Below are positions 28,801 to 39,722 of a DNA stretch of 64,000 bases, one piece after another. How positions within the stretch are numbered: position 1 is the stretch's first letter; each line of letters begins with the position of its first letter. The notes under the pieces are model-generated. The model saw only the letters and a list, made by a program, of their open reading frames with translations, ran no database searches and was not told where the DNA came from. The position numbers were made by a program, and so were the translations under genes. This stretch comes from Piscicola geometra (Eukaryota; Annelida; Clitellata; Hirudinida; Piscicolidae): contig OX030966.1 in the NCBI GenBank assembly GCA_943735955.1, positions 4,146,476 through 4,210,475 on the forward strand, written 5' to 3'.

Positions 28801-31800
28801 GTAGTAGTTGTAGTGGTAGTTGTAGTAGTAGTAGTTTTAGTAGTAGTTTCAGTAGTAGTTTCAGTAGTAGTTTCAGTAGTAGTTTCAGTAGTAGTTTCAG
28901 TAGTAGTTGAAGTGGTAGTTGTAGTAGTAGTAGTCATAGTAGTAGTTTCAGTAGTAGTTTCAGTAGTAGTTTCAGTAGTACTTGTAGTTTCAGTAGTACT
29001 TGTAGTTTCAGTAGTAGTTTCAGTAGTAGTTTCAGTAGTAGTTTCAGTAGTAGTTTCAGTAGTAGTTGTAGTGGTAGTTGTAGTTTCAGTAGTAGTTTCA
29101 GTACTAGTTGTAGTGGTAGTTGTAGTAGTAGTAGTTTCAGTAGTAGTTTCAGTAGTAGTTTCAGTAGTAGTTTCAGTAGTAGTTTCAGTAGTAGTTTCAG
29201 TAGTAGTTTCAGTAGTAGTTTCAGTAGTAGTTTCAGTAGTAGTTTCAGTAGTAGTTTCAGTAGTAGTTGTAGTGGTAGTTGTAGTAGTAATAGTCATAGT
29301 AGTAGTTTCAATAGTAGTTGTAGTGGTAGTTGTATTAGTAGTAGTCATAGTAGTAGTTTCAGTAGTAGTTTCAGTAGTAGTTGTAGTGTGAATTGTAGTA
29401 GTAGTTTCAGTATTAGTTTCATGAGTAGTTGTAGTGGTAGTTGTAGTAGTAGTAGATTCAGTAATAGTTGTAGTGGTAGTTGTAGTAGTAGTAGTCTTTG
29501 AAGTAGTTTCAGTAGTAGTTTCAGTTGTAGTTTCAGTAGTAGTTGTAGTGGTAGTTTCAGTGGTAGTTGTAGTGGTAGTTGTAGTAGTAGTAGTCATAGT
29601 AGTAGTTTCAGTAGTAGTTGTAGTGGTAGATTCAGTGGTAGTTGTAGTAGTAGTTTCAGTAGTAGTTGTAGTGATAGTTGTAGTAGTAGTTTCAGTAGTA
29701 GTTTCAGTAGTAGTTGTAGTGGTAGTTGTAGTAGTAGTTTCAGTAGTAGTTTCAGTAGTAGTTTTAGTGGTAGTTGTAGTAGTAGTAGTTTCAGTAGTAG
29801 TTGTAGTTTCAGTAGTAGTTGTAGTTTCAGTAGTAGTTGTAGTGGTAGTTGTAGTAGTAGTAGTTTCAGTAGTAGTTGTAGTTTCAGTAGTAGTTGTAGT
29901 TTCAGTAGTAGTTGTAGTTTCAGTAGTAGTTGTAGTTGTAGTTGTAGTAGTAGTAGTTTCAGTAGTAGTTTCAGTAGTAGTTTCATTAGTAGTTTCAGTA
30001 GTAGTTTCAGTAGTAGTTTCAGTAGTAGTTTCAGTAGTAGTTGTAGTGGTAGTTGTAGTAGTAGTAGTTTCAGTAGTAGTTGTAGTTTCAGTAGTACTTG
30101 TAGTTTCAGTAGTAGTTGTAGTTGTAGTTGTAGTAGTAGTAGTTTCAATAGTAGTTTCAGTAGTAGTTTCATTAGTAGTTTCAGTAGTAGTTTCAGTAGT
30201 AGTTTCAGTAGTAGTTTCAGTAGTAGTTGTAGTGGTAGTTGTAGTAGTAGTTTCAGTAGTGGTTTCAGTGGTAGTTGTAGTGGTAGTTGTAGTAGTAGTA
30301 GTTTCAGTAGTACTTGTAGTTTCAGTAGTAGTTTCAGTAGTAGTTTCAGTAGTAGTTGTAGTGGTAGTTGTAGTTTCAGTAGTAGTTTCAGTACTAGTTG
30401 TAGTGGTAGTTGTAGTAGTAGTAGTTTCAGTAGTAGTTTCAGTAGTAGTTTCAGTAGTAGTTTCAGTAGTAGTTTCAGTAGTAGTTTCAGTAGTAGTTTC
30501 AGTAGTAGTTTCAGTAGTAGTTGTAGTGGTAGTTGTAGTAGTAGTAGTCATAGTAGTAGTTTCAATAGTAGTTGTAGTGGTAGTTGTAGTAGTAGTAGTC
30601 ATAGTAGTAGTTTCAGTAGTAGTTTCAGTAGTAGTTGTAGTGGTAGTTGTTGTAGTAGTAGTTTCATTAGTACTTGTAGTTTCAGTAGTAGTTTCAGTAG
30701 TAGTTTCAGTAGTAGTTGTAGTGGTAGTTGTAGTAGTAGTAGTTTCAGTAGTAGTTGTAGTGGTAGTTGTAGTAGTAGTAGTCATAGTAGTAGTTTCAGT
30801 AGTAGTTTCAGTAGTAGTTTCAGTAGTAGTTTCAGTAGTAGTTTCAGTAGTAGTTTCAGTAGTAGTTTCAGTAGTAGTTTCAGTAATAGTTTCAGTGGAA
30901 GATGTAGTAGTAGTTGTAGTGGTAGTTGTAGTAGTAGTAGTAGTCAAAGTAGTAGTTTCAGTAGTAGTTTCAGTAGTAGTTGTAGTGGTAGTTGTAGTAG
31001 TAGTTTCAGTAGTAGTTTCAGTAGTAGTTGTAGTGGTAGTTGTAGTAGTAGTAGTCATAGTAGTTGTTTCAGTAGTAGTTTCAGTAGTAGTTTCAGTAGT
31101 AGTTTCAGTAGTAGTTTCAGTAGTAGTTTCAGTGGTAGTTGTAGTAGTAGCTGTAGTGGTAGTTGTAGTAGTAGTAGTCAAAGTAGTTGTTTCAGTAGTA
31201 GTTTCAGTAGTAGTTGTAGTGGTAGTTGTAGTAGTAGTTTCAGTAGTAGTTTCAGTAGTAGTTGTAGTGGTAGTTGTAGTAGTAGTTGTTTCAGTAGTAG
31301 TTGTAGTTTCAGTAGTAGTTTCAGTAGTAGTTGAAGTGGTAGTTGTAGTAGTAGTTGTAGTGGAAGTGGTAGTAGTAGTAGTAGTCATAGTAGTAGTTTC
31401 AGTAGTAGTTTCAGTAGTAGTTGTAGTGGTAGTTGTAGTAGTAGTTTCAGTAGTAGTTTCAGTACTAGCTTCAGTAGTAGTCATAGTAGTAGTTTCAGTA
31501 GTAGTTGTAGGGGTAGTTGAAGTAGTAGTTTCAGTTGTAGTTTCAGTAGTAGTTTCAGTAGTAGTTTCAGTAGTAGTTTCAGTAGTAGTTTCAGTAGTAG
31601 TTTCAGTAGTAGTTTCAGTAGTAGTTTCAGTAGTAGTTTCAGTAGTAGTTTCAGTAGTAGTTTCAGTAGTAGTTTCAGTAGTAGTTTCAGTAGTAGTTTC
31701 AGTAGTAGTTTCAGTAGTAGTTTCAGTAGTAGTTTCAGTAGTAGTTTCAGTAGTAGTTTCAGTAGTAGTTTCAGTAGTAGTTTCAGTAGTAGTTTCAGTA

Positions 31801-33206
31801 GTAGTTTCAGTAGTAGTTGTAGTGGTAGTTATAGTAGTAGTTGTAGTGGTAGTTGTAGTAGTAGTAGTCATAGTAGTAGTTTCAGTAGTTGTTGTAGTGG
31901 TAGTTGTAGTAGTAGTTTCAGTAGTAGTTTCAGTGGTAGTTGTAAAAGTAGTTTTATCAGTAGTTGTAGTAGTAGTTTCAGTAGTAGTTTCAGTAGTAGT
32001 TTCAGTGGTAGTTTCAGTAGTAATTGTAGTGGTAGTCATAGTAGTAGTTTCAGTAGTAGTTGTAGTAGTAGTTTCAGTAGTAGTTTCAGTAGTAGCTTCA
32101 GTAGTAGTCATAGTAGTAGTTTCAGTAGTAGTTGTAGTGGTAGTTGAAGTAGTAGTTTCAGTTGTAGTTTCAGTAGTAGTTTCAGTAGTAGTTTCAGTAG
32201 TAGTTTCAGTAGTAGTTTTAGTAGTAGTTTCAGTAGTAGTTTCAGTAGTAGTTTCAGTAGTAGTTTCATTTGTAGTTTCACTTGTAGTTTCAGTTGTTGT
32301 TTCAGTTGTAGTTTCAGTAGTAGTTTCAGTATTAGTTTCAGTAGTAGTTTCACTAGTAGTTTCAGTTGTTGTTTCAGTTGTAGTTTCAGTAGTAGTTTCA
32401 GTATTAGTTTCAGTAGTAGTTTCAGTAGTAGTTTCAGTAGTAGTTGTAGTAGTAGTTTCAGTAGTAGTTTCAGTAGTAGTTTCAGTAGTAGTTTCAGTAG
32501 TAGTTTCAGTAGTAGTTTCAGTAGTAGTTTCAGTAGTAGTTTCAGTGGTAGTTTCAGTAGTAGTAGTAGTAGTCATAGTATTAGTTTCAGTTGTAGTTTC
32601 AGTGGTAGTAGTTTCAGTGGTAGTAGTAGTTGTAGTTTCAGTAGTGGTTGTTGTAGTAGTTTCAGTTGTAGCTTCAAGTGTACTAATAGCTGTAGTTGTA
32701 CTGCCATCTGTAATTCCTTTGTTTTACATTATTTTAATCATTTAATGTTTTTTTCAATTGATGTTTGTTTTTAATAATCACATTTTTTAAGCTGTCTTCT
32801 TATCAGGCTGATTTTCATATTTTGATTTTCTTTTTTAAAATTTGAACTCAAACTTAGTTTTTGAACATTTTAAATATTTCATTTATTCGCATTGTCCTAT
32901 TTCTCCCAATTTCAAATGATTTTATTACTTTTTGGTTCAAAGACACGTTTTTTAAATTTGAATAATAATATTCAACATTCTCGCAAAATTATACTATTTT
33001 TCAAAAATGTTTTTAATCTTCCAAAAAGAGTGATGTTATCAACTTTCTTTTTTGAAACTATTTAATGAGTGAACGTTCAAGTAATCATCAAAAACATATC
33101 TTCATTCAAAAGCAGAAAAACCATTAAAAAGATTCAAAGTTTAACCTGAGAGGCAAAGTAGGGCTGTGACGAAGAACGTGGCAAGTGCTGTAGTAGAACT
33201 CTTCAT
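16870..33206 (-). CDS. Giant Thr-rich mucin-like type I membrane protein with EGF and TSP1 modules
   Basis: Seventeen coding exons, phases closing throughout, about 4147 residues: 33206-33146, 32707-22520, 21932-21660, 21219-21097, 20862-20740, 20525-20385, 20106-19984, 19726-19610, 19413-19288, 19103-18930, 18810-18749, 18599-18487, 18268-18148, 17965-17856, 17765-17681, 17495-17374, 17251-16870. Exon 1 is a signal peptide, [20 protein letters not shown]. Exon 2 encodes about 3396 residues, mostly Thr with regular Glu (TTTE units). Exon 3 adds 91 Thr-rich residues. Six phase-1 EGF-like exons follow (residues about 3508-3758), several with DIDEC or DINEC calcium-binding starts, then one TSP1 module ([21 protein letters not shown]). 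Then come about 165 unassigned residues with RKKR (3926-3929) and GSVLATF (3962-3968), a transmembrane helix (about 3986-4012), a Cys-rich juxtamembrane and an E/R coiled-coil tail. It is probably a heavily O-glycosylated surface protein. No ortholog recognised. Confidence 0.8.
22521..32576 (-). repeat. 10-kb coding array of 12-bp and 3-bp units (Thr/Glu)
   Basis: Built of (ACT)n runs and GAAACTACTACT-type 12-mers, read as poly-Thr and TTTE, with rare Met, Ile, Ser, Lys and Asn substitutions. The frame is open throughout on the - strand. The + strand is open for thousands of codons too (Val/Ser), as expected of a stop-free repeat. Array lengths may be collapsed or expanded by assembly. Confidence 0.9.
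24240..25880 (-). repeat. 582-bp higher-order tandem repeat inside the Thr exon
   Basis: Marker GGTAGATTCAGTGGTAG recurs at 24371, 24953 and 25535, exactly 582 bp (194 codons) apart, with matching variants between markers, for about 2.8 near-identical units. A diverged fourth marker is at 26930. The multiple of three preserves the frame. Confidence 0.85.
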
Positions 33207-34030
33207 TTTGTGATTTAGCTTGTGTTCTCACAGTTTCCTCTGAGTTCCAAAGACGCTACTAAATCAAAGATATTTTGTTTAAAATGTTTTTATTTTTTGT
33301 TTAAGATTATTTGAACTTTTGATATTGACTCTTAGTAAGGTCCTAGGTCAGCAGTGGCCGTCAAGAGACTGGTCCTCTTCGTATAATCGTTAAGCCACTT
33401 TTTTCCGTGGTGCTTAAACCTAATGTAAGACATTCATCGCAAAATCAGGTATTTATACAAATAATAATGTATATATATGAAAATATTATATTTCTATATA
33501 GAAAACTTTGCACTATCACTTAACAATACACATTTGAAACCTATATATTCTCATATTTCTACTTTCTCTTTTCCTTCGACTGTTTATCTCTGCAAAAGTG
33601 ATTTCTAAAATATCATTCAAATAATAATAATAGATATTTATATTTCTTTTTCCGACTTTATTTTTTGAATTAATCAACCTCTCCATAAGCGCTAAGAAAA
33701 ATTTCTAATATTCAAATAAAAACAACCTATTCTTAATTGAAAATTAGAATTTTCCCCTTAGATTCTTTTCTATCCTTATTTTTTATTAAATTCATTGAAT
33801 TTTATTCTATTTTTCATTAAATTCACAAAATTCCTATTTAGGACATTTTTCTAATTTGTTTTCTAGCACGACTTGATTTCTTTCTAGCCTTGACTAAATA
33901 TTTAAAAATTGTTTAAATAATTTATCCTAAATTCTTCTGGGCTGGAATATAACTACTTCGACTTTGAATGAAAAAGTTTCCCATTAATCTTTACAAAGCT
34001 TTGTTAGGTCCCTCTCACGTCAGACCATTC
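33207..34030. other. AT-rich spacer upstream of the mucin-like gene
   Basis: This should hold the promoter and 5' UTR of the mucin-like gene on the - strand. No clear TATA box or gene was recognised. Confidence 0.4.
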
Positions 34031-34036
34031 CAAAAA

Positions 34037-34197
34037 AAACACGCAGGCTGCTTCGCAGTGTTTCTGGACGTGGCTATGACAACGGCAAATATTGCCAGCA
34101 CCAACAACAAGCCAACTATTTACACGCGATCGATGTTGCCATGCCTAGGAGCAAGCAATCAACTAAATTCCACCCACTCGTCTTGGCACGGGTCCTG
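34037..34197 (+). pseudogene. Possible decayed PARP catalytic-domain exon
   Basis: Exon-like block between CAG (34036) and GTAAGG (34198). One frame starts CFAVFLDVA after a glycine codon, recalling the G-x-YFA-x-DAS motif of PARP catalytic domains. Another frame ends FHPLVLARVL before the donor, recalling FLARVLVG. A frameshift would be needed to join them. No other PARP exon lies nearby. The similarity is weak and from memory. Confidence 0.22.
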
Positions 34198-34439
34198 GTA
34201 AGGGATCATTTATGCATAGAAGACTTATATTAGAAGTGAAAAAAGTTTTAATATATTATAGGGGTCAACATTTCACAGAGTAGGCAGTAATTGAAGAGTT
34301 TTTTCTTTAAAATGAAACAACCTTGCGTGAAGGCATTTACTCACTGTTTTTTAACTTAAAAAATATATTCATATGGCATTTTTTTTTCATTCAAAAGCAT
34401 TCTACAATAAATTGGCTAAATTTCATCCAAAGGCTAAGA

Positions 34440-34880
34440 TTCCAGATAATTTTTAAAGTGTGTTCGTGCTCCTAAGTTTTCTCACATTTCTCCTTATCTT
34501 CGTTTGTTACATTGGCTACCTTTGAGATCTAGAGTGACTTTTAAAATATGCCTAAATATGTTTAAAATTCATAACTGTAATGCTCCAATTTATCTTTAAA
34601 ATCTAATTAAACAACCCCCTAAATCTGGTCTAAGATCATCCACCTTTAATCGTCCTTTTCGTTTTCAAGTTAAACACTCTTTTGCTAAACGTTCTTTTTC
34701 TTACTGTGGTCCTCTTTTATGGAATTCTTTACCTTCTTCTTTAACTTCAACTAAGTCACTCATAACTTTCCGTCGAGGCCTGAAGACGTACTTGTTTGGG
34801 ACGTGATGGCTGAGCGCTTTTGTTCACTTAGTAAAGGGCGCTATACAAATTATTAGTGATTGATTGATTGATTGTTTGAC
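34440..34880 (+). mobile_element. 3' end of a CR1/L2-like LINE
   Basis: Broken RT C-terminus: RLLHWLPLRSRVTFKI, then a stop, then LWNSLPSSLTSTKSLI and RRGLKTYLFGT with TGA. It is followed by AAAGGGCGCTATACAAATTA and a (TTGA)n tail at 34856-34880. The tail matches the 3' end of the family C non-autonomous elements. Degenerate and 5' truncated. Confidence 0.75.
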
Positions 34881-35040
34881 ACTCTTGCTAGGAGTTTAAG
34901 AGAAATAAATTGATCAAAAAATTACTTAGTTTCAATTATTGTGCCCATCATCATCATCATCAGATTACATGACTCAAACAAAAGCGTCTGCGCATTCAAA
35001 AAAACAAAAGATTATTATTTATTATTATTTTTTTTTTTTT

Positions 35041-35272
35041 GGTCTATACTATTCACAGCCTGACAGACGCATGCCATGTTACAATGGTTCTGAGAACCAT
35101 GGTTCTTATGCGCCAAGGCGCCACTCCACACGACGTACACATCTCTCAATGCATATGTCGCAAACACCGCATCATATACACTAGGTATATGATAGTTCAC
35201 GGTTGCTTCCAAGGATTCGAACTGGCAACCTTTAAGTTGCAAGTCCGACGTCTACCAACTAAGCCATCCCCG
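35041..35272 (-). mobile_element. tRNA-derived SINE, family A, copy 2
   Basis: Reverse-strand head GGGGATGGCTTAGTTGGTAG (box A) and CAGTTCGAATCC (box B), followed by the same body as 3687-3907, ending at a poly-T run at 35030-35040 that would be its A-rich tail. Confidence 0.82.
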
Positions 35273-35279
35273 CTCCCCA

Positions 35280-36120
35280 ATTCGCCAATGGTCTTGTCAG
35301 TTCGCCATTACAAACGAGAAGAAACCATTCTGGAATAGTTAAAACAAGCTCAATTATCTAACATAAATCTATGCAATTTTTATTTTCAGAATATCAATAT
35401 ACTTTTAAAAAAAGTAATATACTTTCAATCAAATCAATATCATTTCCGAACTGTTTGCATTCTTTCAACAACAAAAACAAATAATTTCACATTCATTATA
35501 TATAATAAAACATATTATTTTTTTTATTCTTATATTATTATTATTATTACTCCAATAATAGTTCTATAACAAAGCACTTGAGCAAATCCATAATGAAACG
35601 ATCGGCACTTTTGTGTGTCAAGCGGTATTAATGGCATTTGATCTAGAGCCCTTCTCCGTTATTAAAGGTTGAACGTCATCATCATCATCATCATCATCCA
35701 AACTTAATCATTATCCCCATCAACATCATAAACACCATCATCAGAATTATCATCACAAAATATATTGCTTTCTCTTTAAAAACTAATGAATACTCTTTTA
35801 CGGGGTTTGTAGGCAGAAGTTGAAAAGATTAAAAACCTATAGAATTCTTCAATAGGAAATAGAAAAAAAAAAGACTGGAAAGATGTTTATTGAAGCTGGA
35901 AAAGAATGACACATGGAGGATTCTGGAGACATGCCAATATGATGGAAGATGTGGTCATCATAATGTTATATTATTCCATATTATGTTAAACTGTTCCTTC
36001 AAACTTTTATTATACAAGTTTTATAAGTCATTGTTTTATTCATCAGTATCATTATTTTGTGATATAAAAATTGTCAATAATACAATTATTATTTTATTAT
36101 CAACAAAAATATTATTATTA
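35280..36120. other. Spacer downstream of MLX
   Basis: AT-rich with short (ATC)n and (TTA)n runs near 35665-35765, 35520-35550 and 36100-36130. No gene seen. The + strand frame around 35890-36252 is the complement of MLX exon 8 plus flank. Confidence 0.5.
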
Positions 36121-36123
36121 TTA

Positions 36124-38587
36124 TTATTGTTCATCCGAAAACTCATGTGTTTTTTTCAGGTCGTTGCTCGTTATGATGTTGTTGACGAGATCCTTGAGCA
36201 CCTATCAAAACATTACAATCATAATCATAATAATAAATTTTTTAAAAATTAATTAAATTAAAATAGGCTTAAATAAATAAATAAATTAATTTTTCATACA
36301 CATGGTAATGGCAATTTAACTCGCTATGCAAACAGTGATATAAAACACCCCAAAAGTTAGAAGACTTTTTATTTTTCTTATTTTAGTATACCTTTCCAAA
36401 TATTATTTATTGATTTCAATTCATTGAAAATCCATTTATTCTATCAATATTAACATTTGCTAATACAACAACTTTATTTAATTTATTAACTTTATTAAAT
36501 TAATTGTAATGTAAACGATAAAAAGCCAAGTAAAGACCATGGGAGCGCAGTAGTTTTCCAGCCATGCGAACACGCAGTTGGACGTCTGCTCGAAGGATGA
36601 AGTGTCCACCGACGTATCGAACGAGGAGAAGAGGGAGTCGATGAGTTGCTGAAACTGCATGGTGGTGGTTTGTGGTGGGATGGAGAGAGGGGGTGGAGAG
36701 TGAAAAGTGGATTGAGAATGGTTTGTGTTTGAGTGAGTGAATGGGTGAGAAGTTAATAGTTTGTATCGGTGAGTAGGTGAAGATGAAATAGTGGGTGATG
36801 GTGATAGATGGATCAGCAGTCAAGGAAATTTAAGTGAATAAGAACGGGAAGGGTAATTCAAATTAACCTACTATACACCGCCCATCACCAACCCACCAAC
36901 AACCCCCCTCCACACTCAACCCACCCACCACCAACACCCTCCAAACACCCACCACATTAAACTTGTCCTTGTTTGAGAGCTGGTTGGGGGATGCATGGTC
37001 ACTGTCCTGGCAGTCCCTCACCATCTTCTCCAAGCTCCTGTGGCAAGGAAGAAAAGTACAGGGATGAGTGATGAGATTCATCATCCTTATCATTATCATA
37101 ACCATTGTCTTCACCCTCATCCTTATCATCATCATCAACACCACCACCATCACCATCATCATCATCATCATTATAAAATTTAAATGCGCCAAAAAAACAC
37201 TAAATGTGAGCTTACAAAAGAAAAATATTTCATCAAAATCCGAAAATCGGAAATATTCGAAAAGTATGTCAAGCGCACTTCTTGATGATGTGCAGCGCTG
37301 TGACCTCCTTATTGAGGGCGTCCCTCACCTCCTGATCCTTCAACTGCTGTTGTTCCGAGTACTGGATGTAGGCGAGTGCTGCGGAAGAGGGTGGTGCAAG
37401 AAGGGTTGGGATGGGTTGGGATGGGATGGGTTGGGATGGGTTGAGAAAAAAAGTGGTGGAAAGAAAGAAAATGGCGGTGTTGTTGGTGGTTTTGGTTTGG
37501 AAGAAGAACTAATGGATTCAAAATAACAATAATAATAATAATAGTAGTAATAATAAAAATAATAATTTTCGGTTTTATATAGCCCCTGGGCACGCCGCTG
37601 AAGCGCATTGGTGTGGGAGAGGCTAACATTTCTGAAGAATGGTAGCCTTGCTGGGTTTCTTGGATGGCGGGTTGTTGCAAGTCATCGGATTGACCGCTTG
37701 CAGGTCTTCATAGCCCTTCTGTAGTTTATAAGAATAATATATATGTTTATTCATCCATGCATGCATTCATTAAAAAATTCATGCATCCATTCATCTATAA
37801 GCTTATCTACGCACCTATTTATCCATCCTTGCACAAATTCATTGAACCAACCAACCATGCATGCATCATTCATTCATACATTCATGCATATACTCTTCCA
37901 TGCATGCATCATTGATGCATACAGCACCTTGATAGCATCCCTCCTCAGCTGTTCAGCTTGTGTATGCGCCTCCCTCTTCCTCTCCTTCAGACTGCACGAA
38001 AGTACTGCCGCGTCACTGTCTTCATCATCTTTATGACAAAAAGTATCGCTAAGAATAAATTTAATTTTCTCAAACTTTTGAGCTATCATCATCATCACCA
38101 CAATCATAACCCATATAACCATCATTCCCATAATCATGAATCAATGCAAAAATTTGAAAATTATATTAATCAATATCCATTGATCACGAATTGCATTCCC
38201 TAATGCCAAGAACACAGACACACAGCATGAAAAACACACAGACACACCATATGACAAACACACATACAAACCGCATAACAAACACACCACATGACAAGCA
38301 CACACACAGACATACCGGAGTCAGGGGCAGAAGAGGAGCACGAGACGGCATTGATGGAGTTGACACTGCTCGCCCTCGACATGCTCGACCAGTCAGCCGT
38401 TGAAGCAGGAGTGCCTGCAGTGGTGCCTCCACTCAATTGGTCAGAGAAACGCCTTTTGTTACTCTTGGAGTCTGTGAAGTTTTTGAAAGTTTTTTAATAA
38501 AAAGAGTATGAATTATTTTATTTATTTGAATATCTAAATATGAATCTAAAAATTCTCACCATATTCCCCATCGTCACAGCATATCAT
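36124..38587 (-). CDS. MLX: Max-like protein X (MLX), bHLH-zipper transcription factor
   Basis: MLX dimerises with Mondo/ChREBP and Mad family proteins and binds E-boxes. Coding exons: 38587-38560, 38471-38316, 38028-37928, 37718-37628, 37378-37279, 37037-36953, 36654-36538, 36201-36124, giving 251 residues. Landmarks: ASSVNSINAVS and DDEDSDA before the basic region; REAHTQAEQLRRDAIK, with the DNA-contact His, Glu and Arg; KGYEDLQAVNP with a short loop, KPSKATILQK and LAYIQYSEQQQ in the helices; VRDALNKEVTAL zipper; C-terminal FQQLIDSLFSSF, CVFAWLENYCAPM and VLKDLVNNIITS, matching the cytoplasmic localisation domain. The start is the first in-frame ATG of exon 1, but the frame is open further upstream, so an additional 5' exon is possible. 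Low-complexity G/T and CATGCATC repeats fill some introns. Confidence 0.9.
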
Positions 38588-39236
38588 AGTTTTGAGGAAG
38601 TTTTTACAGCTGATAAATGGTGTTGTACATGAGATAATAAATATTATTAGAACTTAGACATCATTAATTTTTTTCATAATTTGTGATTTAAATTATAATA
38701 ATTATTGGAAAACTATTTTTGTCTGGAAAACATTTTAAGAACGAAGGCTGAATGCCACAAACGTGAAATTAGAAGTTAAAAGTATTCAATCGAACAAAGC
38801 ATTATAATGCTAGACATTTAATGATGAAATTTATGTAAATTATAAATATAAAACAGTCGTAACATAAGTTAGGTCACATAACTGAAAAAATAAAGATTGA
38901 ACGTCGGGTAAGGTAAACAGGTATTAAACTTTCGCAATATAGAGTTAATAAATAAATAATTTTTTTATTAAATTTTATTGAAAAAATCCAAATATTTTTC
39001 ATAAAAACGTTAAGTCATTCAATAAAAAAAATTTTCGCTTGAAAGAAAATTCTATCCTTCCCATTGCCTGAGAAGCTATTTAGGATCGTTGAAATACAAA
39101 TTTTCAGCTGTTGAAGCTTTATAATACAATAAAATACAATTGAAAACAACCTCAAGTGTAGAAGCACTTTTTATGTCAAAGTACCAGGGGGAACATTTAG
39201 CAATTCCAATTTAGCAAGTGGTTCTAGTTATAGGTT
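38588..39236. other. AT-rich spacer upstream of MLX
   Basis: Should hold the MLX promoter on the - strand. No gene or recognisable element seen. Confidence 0.4.
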
Positions 39237-39722
39237 GTTCAATCAATCAATCAATCAATCACTAATGATTTGTATAGCGCCCTTTACTAAGTGAACAAAG
39301 GCGCTCTTCAAATAAATTTGTTAAATAAAACGGTTTTTAGACCATTACCAATATATTTATATATATAAATTAAAATATATATATAAACACACGATCAACC
39401 TCAATAATCCAACCTCACCCACCCCACCATGACAATCACCGCCAAAAAAATCACTATCACCATAAATAAAAAATTCTTTCATCACCACAATACCAACACT
39501 CATACCACAGCACAATCATTACCACATCATCCTCAAAACACAATCATCATTCTTCTCAATTTTCTGTCTTGCCACTGGTGCCGAGGCTGCGAAAGAGGGT
39601 GAAGGAGAAGTCTTTGCCAACGCTGGTACTGCTGCTGCTATGGAAAGCTTTCTCCTTTATCCTTTCTCCTTGAGCGCTTTGATTCCCTGCGGCCATCTTG
39701 GTCTGCAGCGGCCATTCTCGAC
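39237..39722 (-). mobile_element. Non-autonomous retroelement, family C, copy 2 (longer)
   Basis: Shares about 350 bp with 14614-14960 and extends about 120 bp further on its 5' side to a GC-rich start (GCCGCTGCAGACCAAGATGG on the reverse strand). The 3' end is the GCGCTATACAAATCATTAGT type plus (TTGA)n, shared with the LINE at 34440-34880. This is a SINE-like element probably mobilised by that LINE. Confidence 0.7.

Noticed and set aside
22507..32745. Very long + strand frames of Val/Ser (VVVS repeats)
   Set aside because: They are the complement of the Thr/Glu array. A stop-free 12-bp repeat is open on both strands; only the - strand has a signal peptide, consistent splice sites and EGF partners.
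35890..36252. 120-codon + strand frame
   Set aside because: Overlaps the complement of MLX exon 8, which aligns with the conserved MLX C-terminus.
36478..36537. Reading through MLX exon 7 to ...IKLIN stop
   Set aside because: Splicing from CCCATG (36538) to 36201 restores the MLX C-terminal VLKDLV segment, a better family match.
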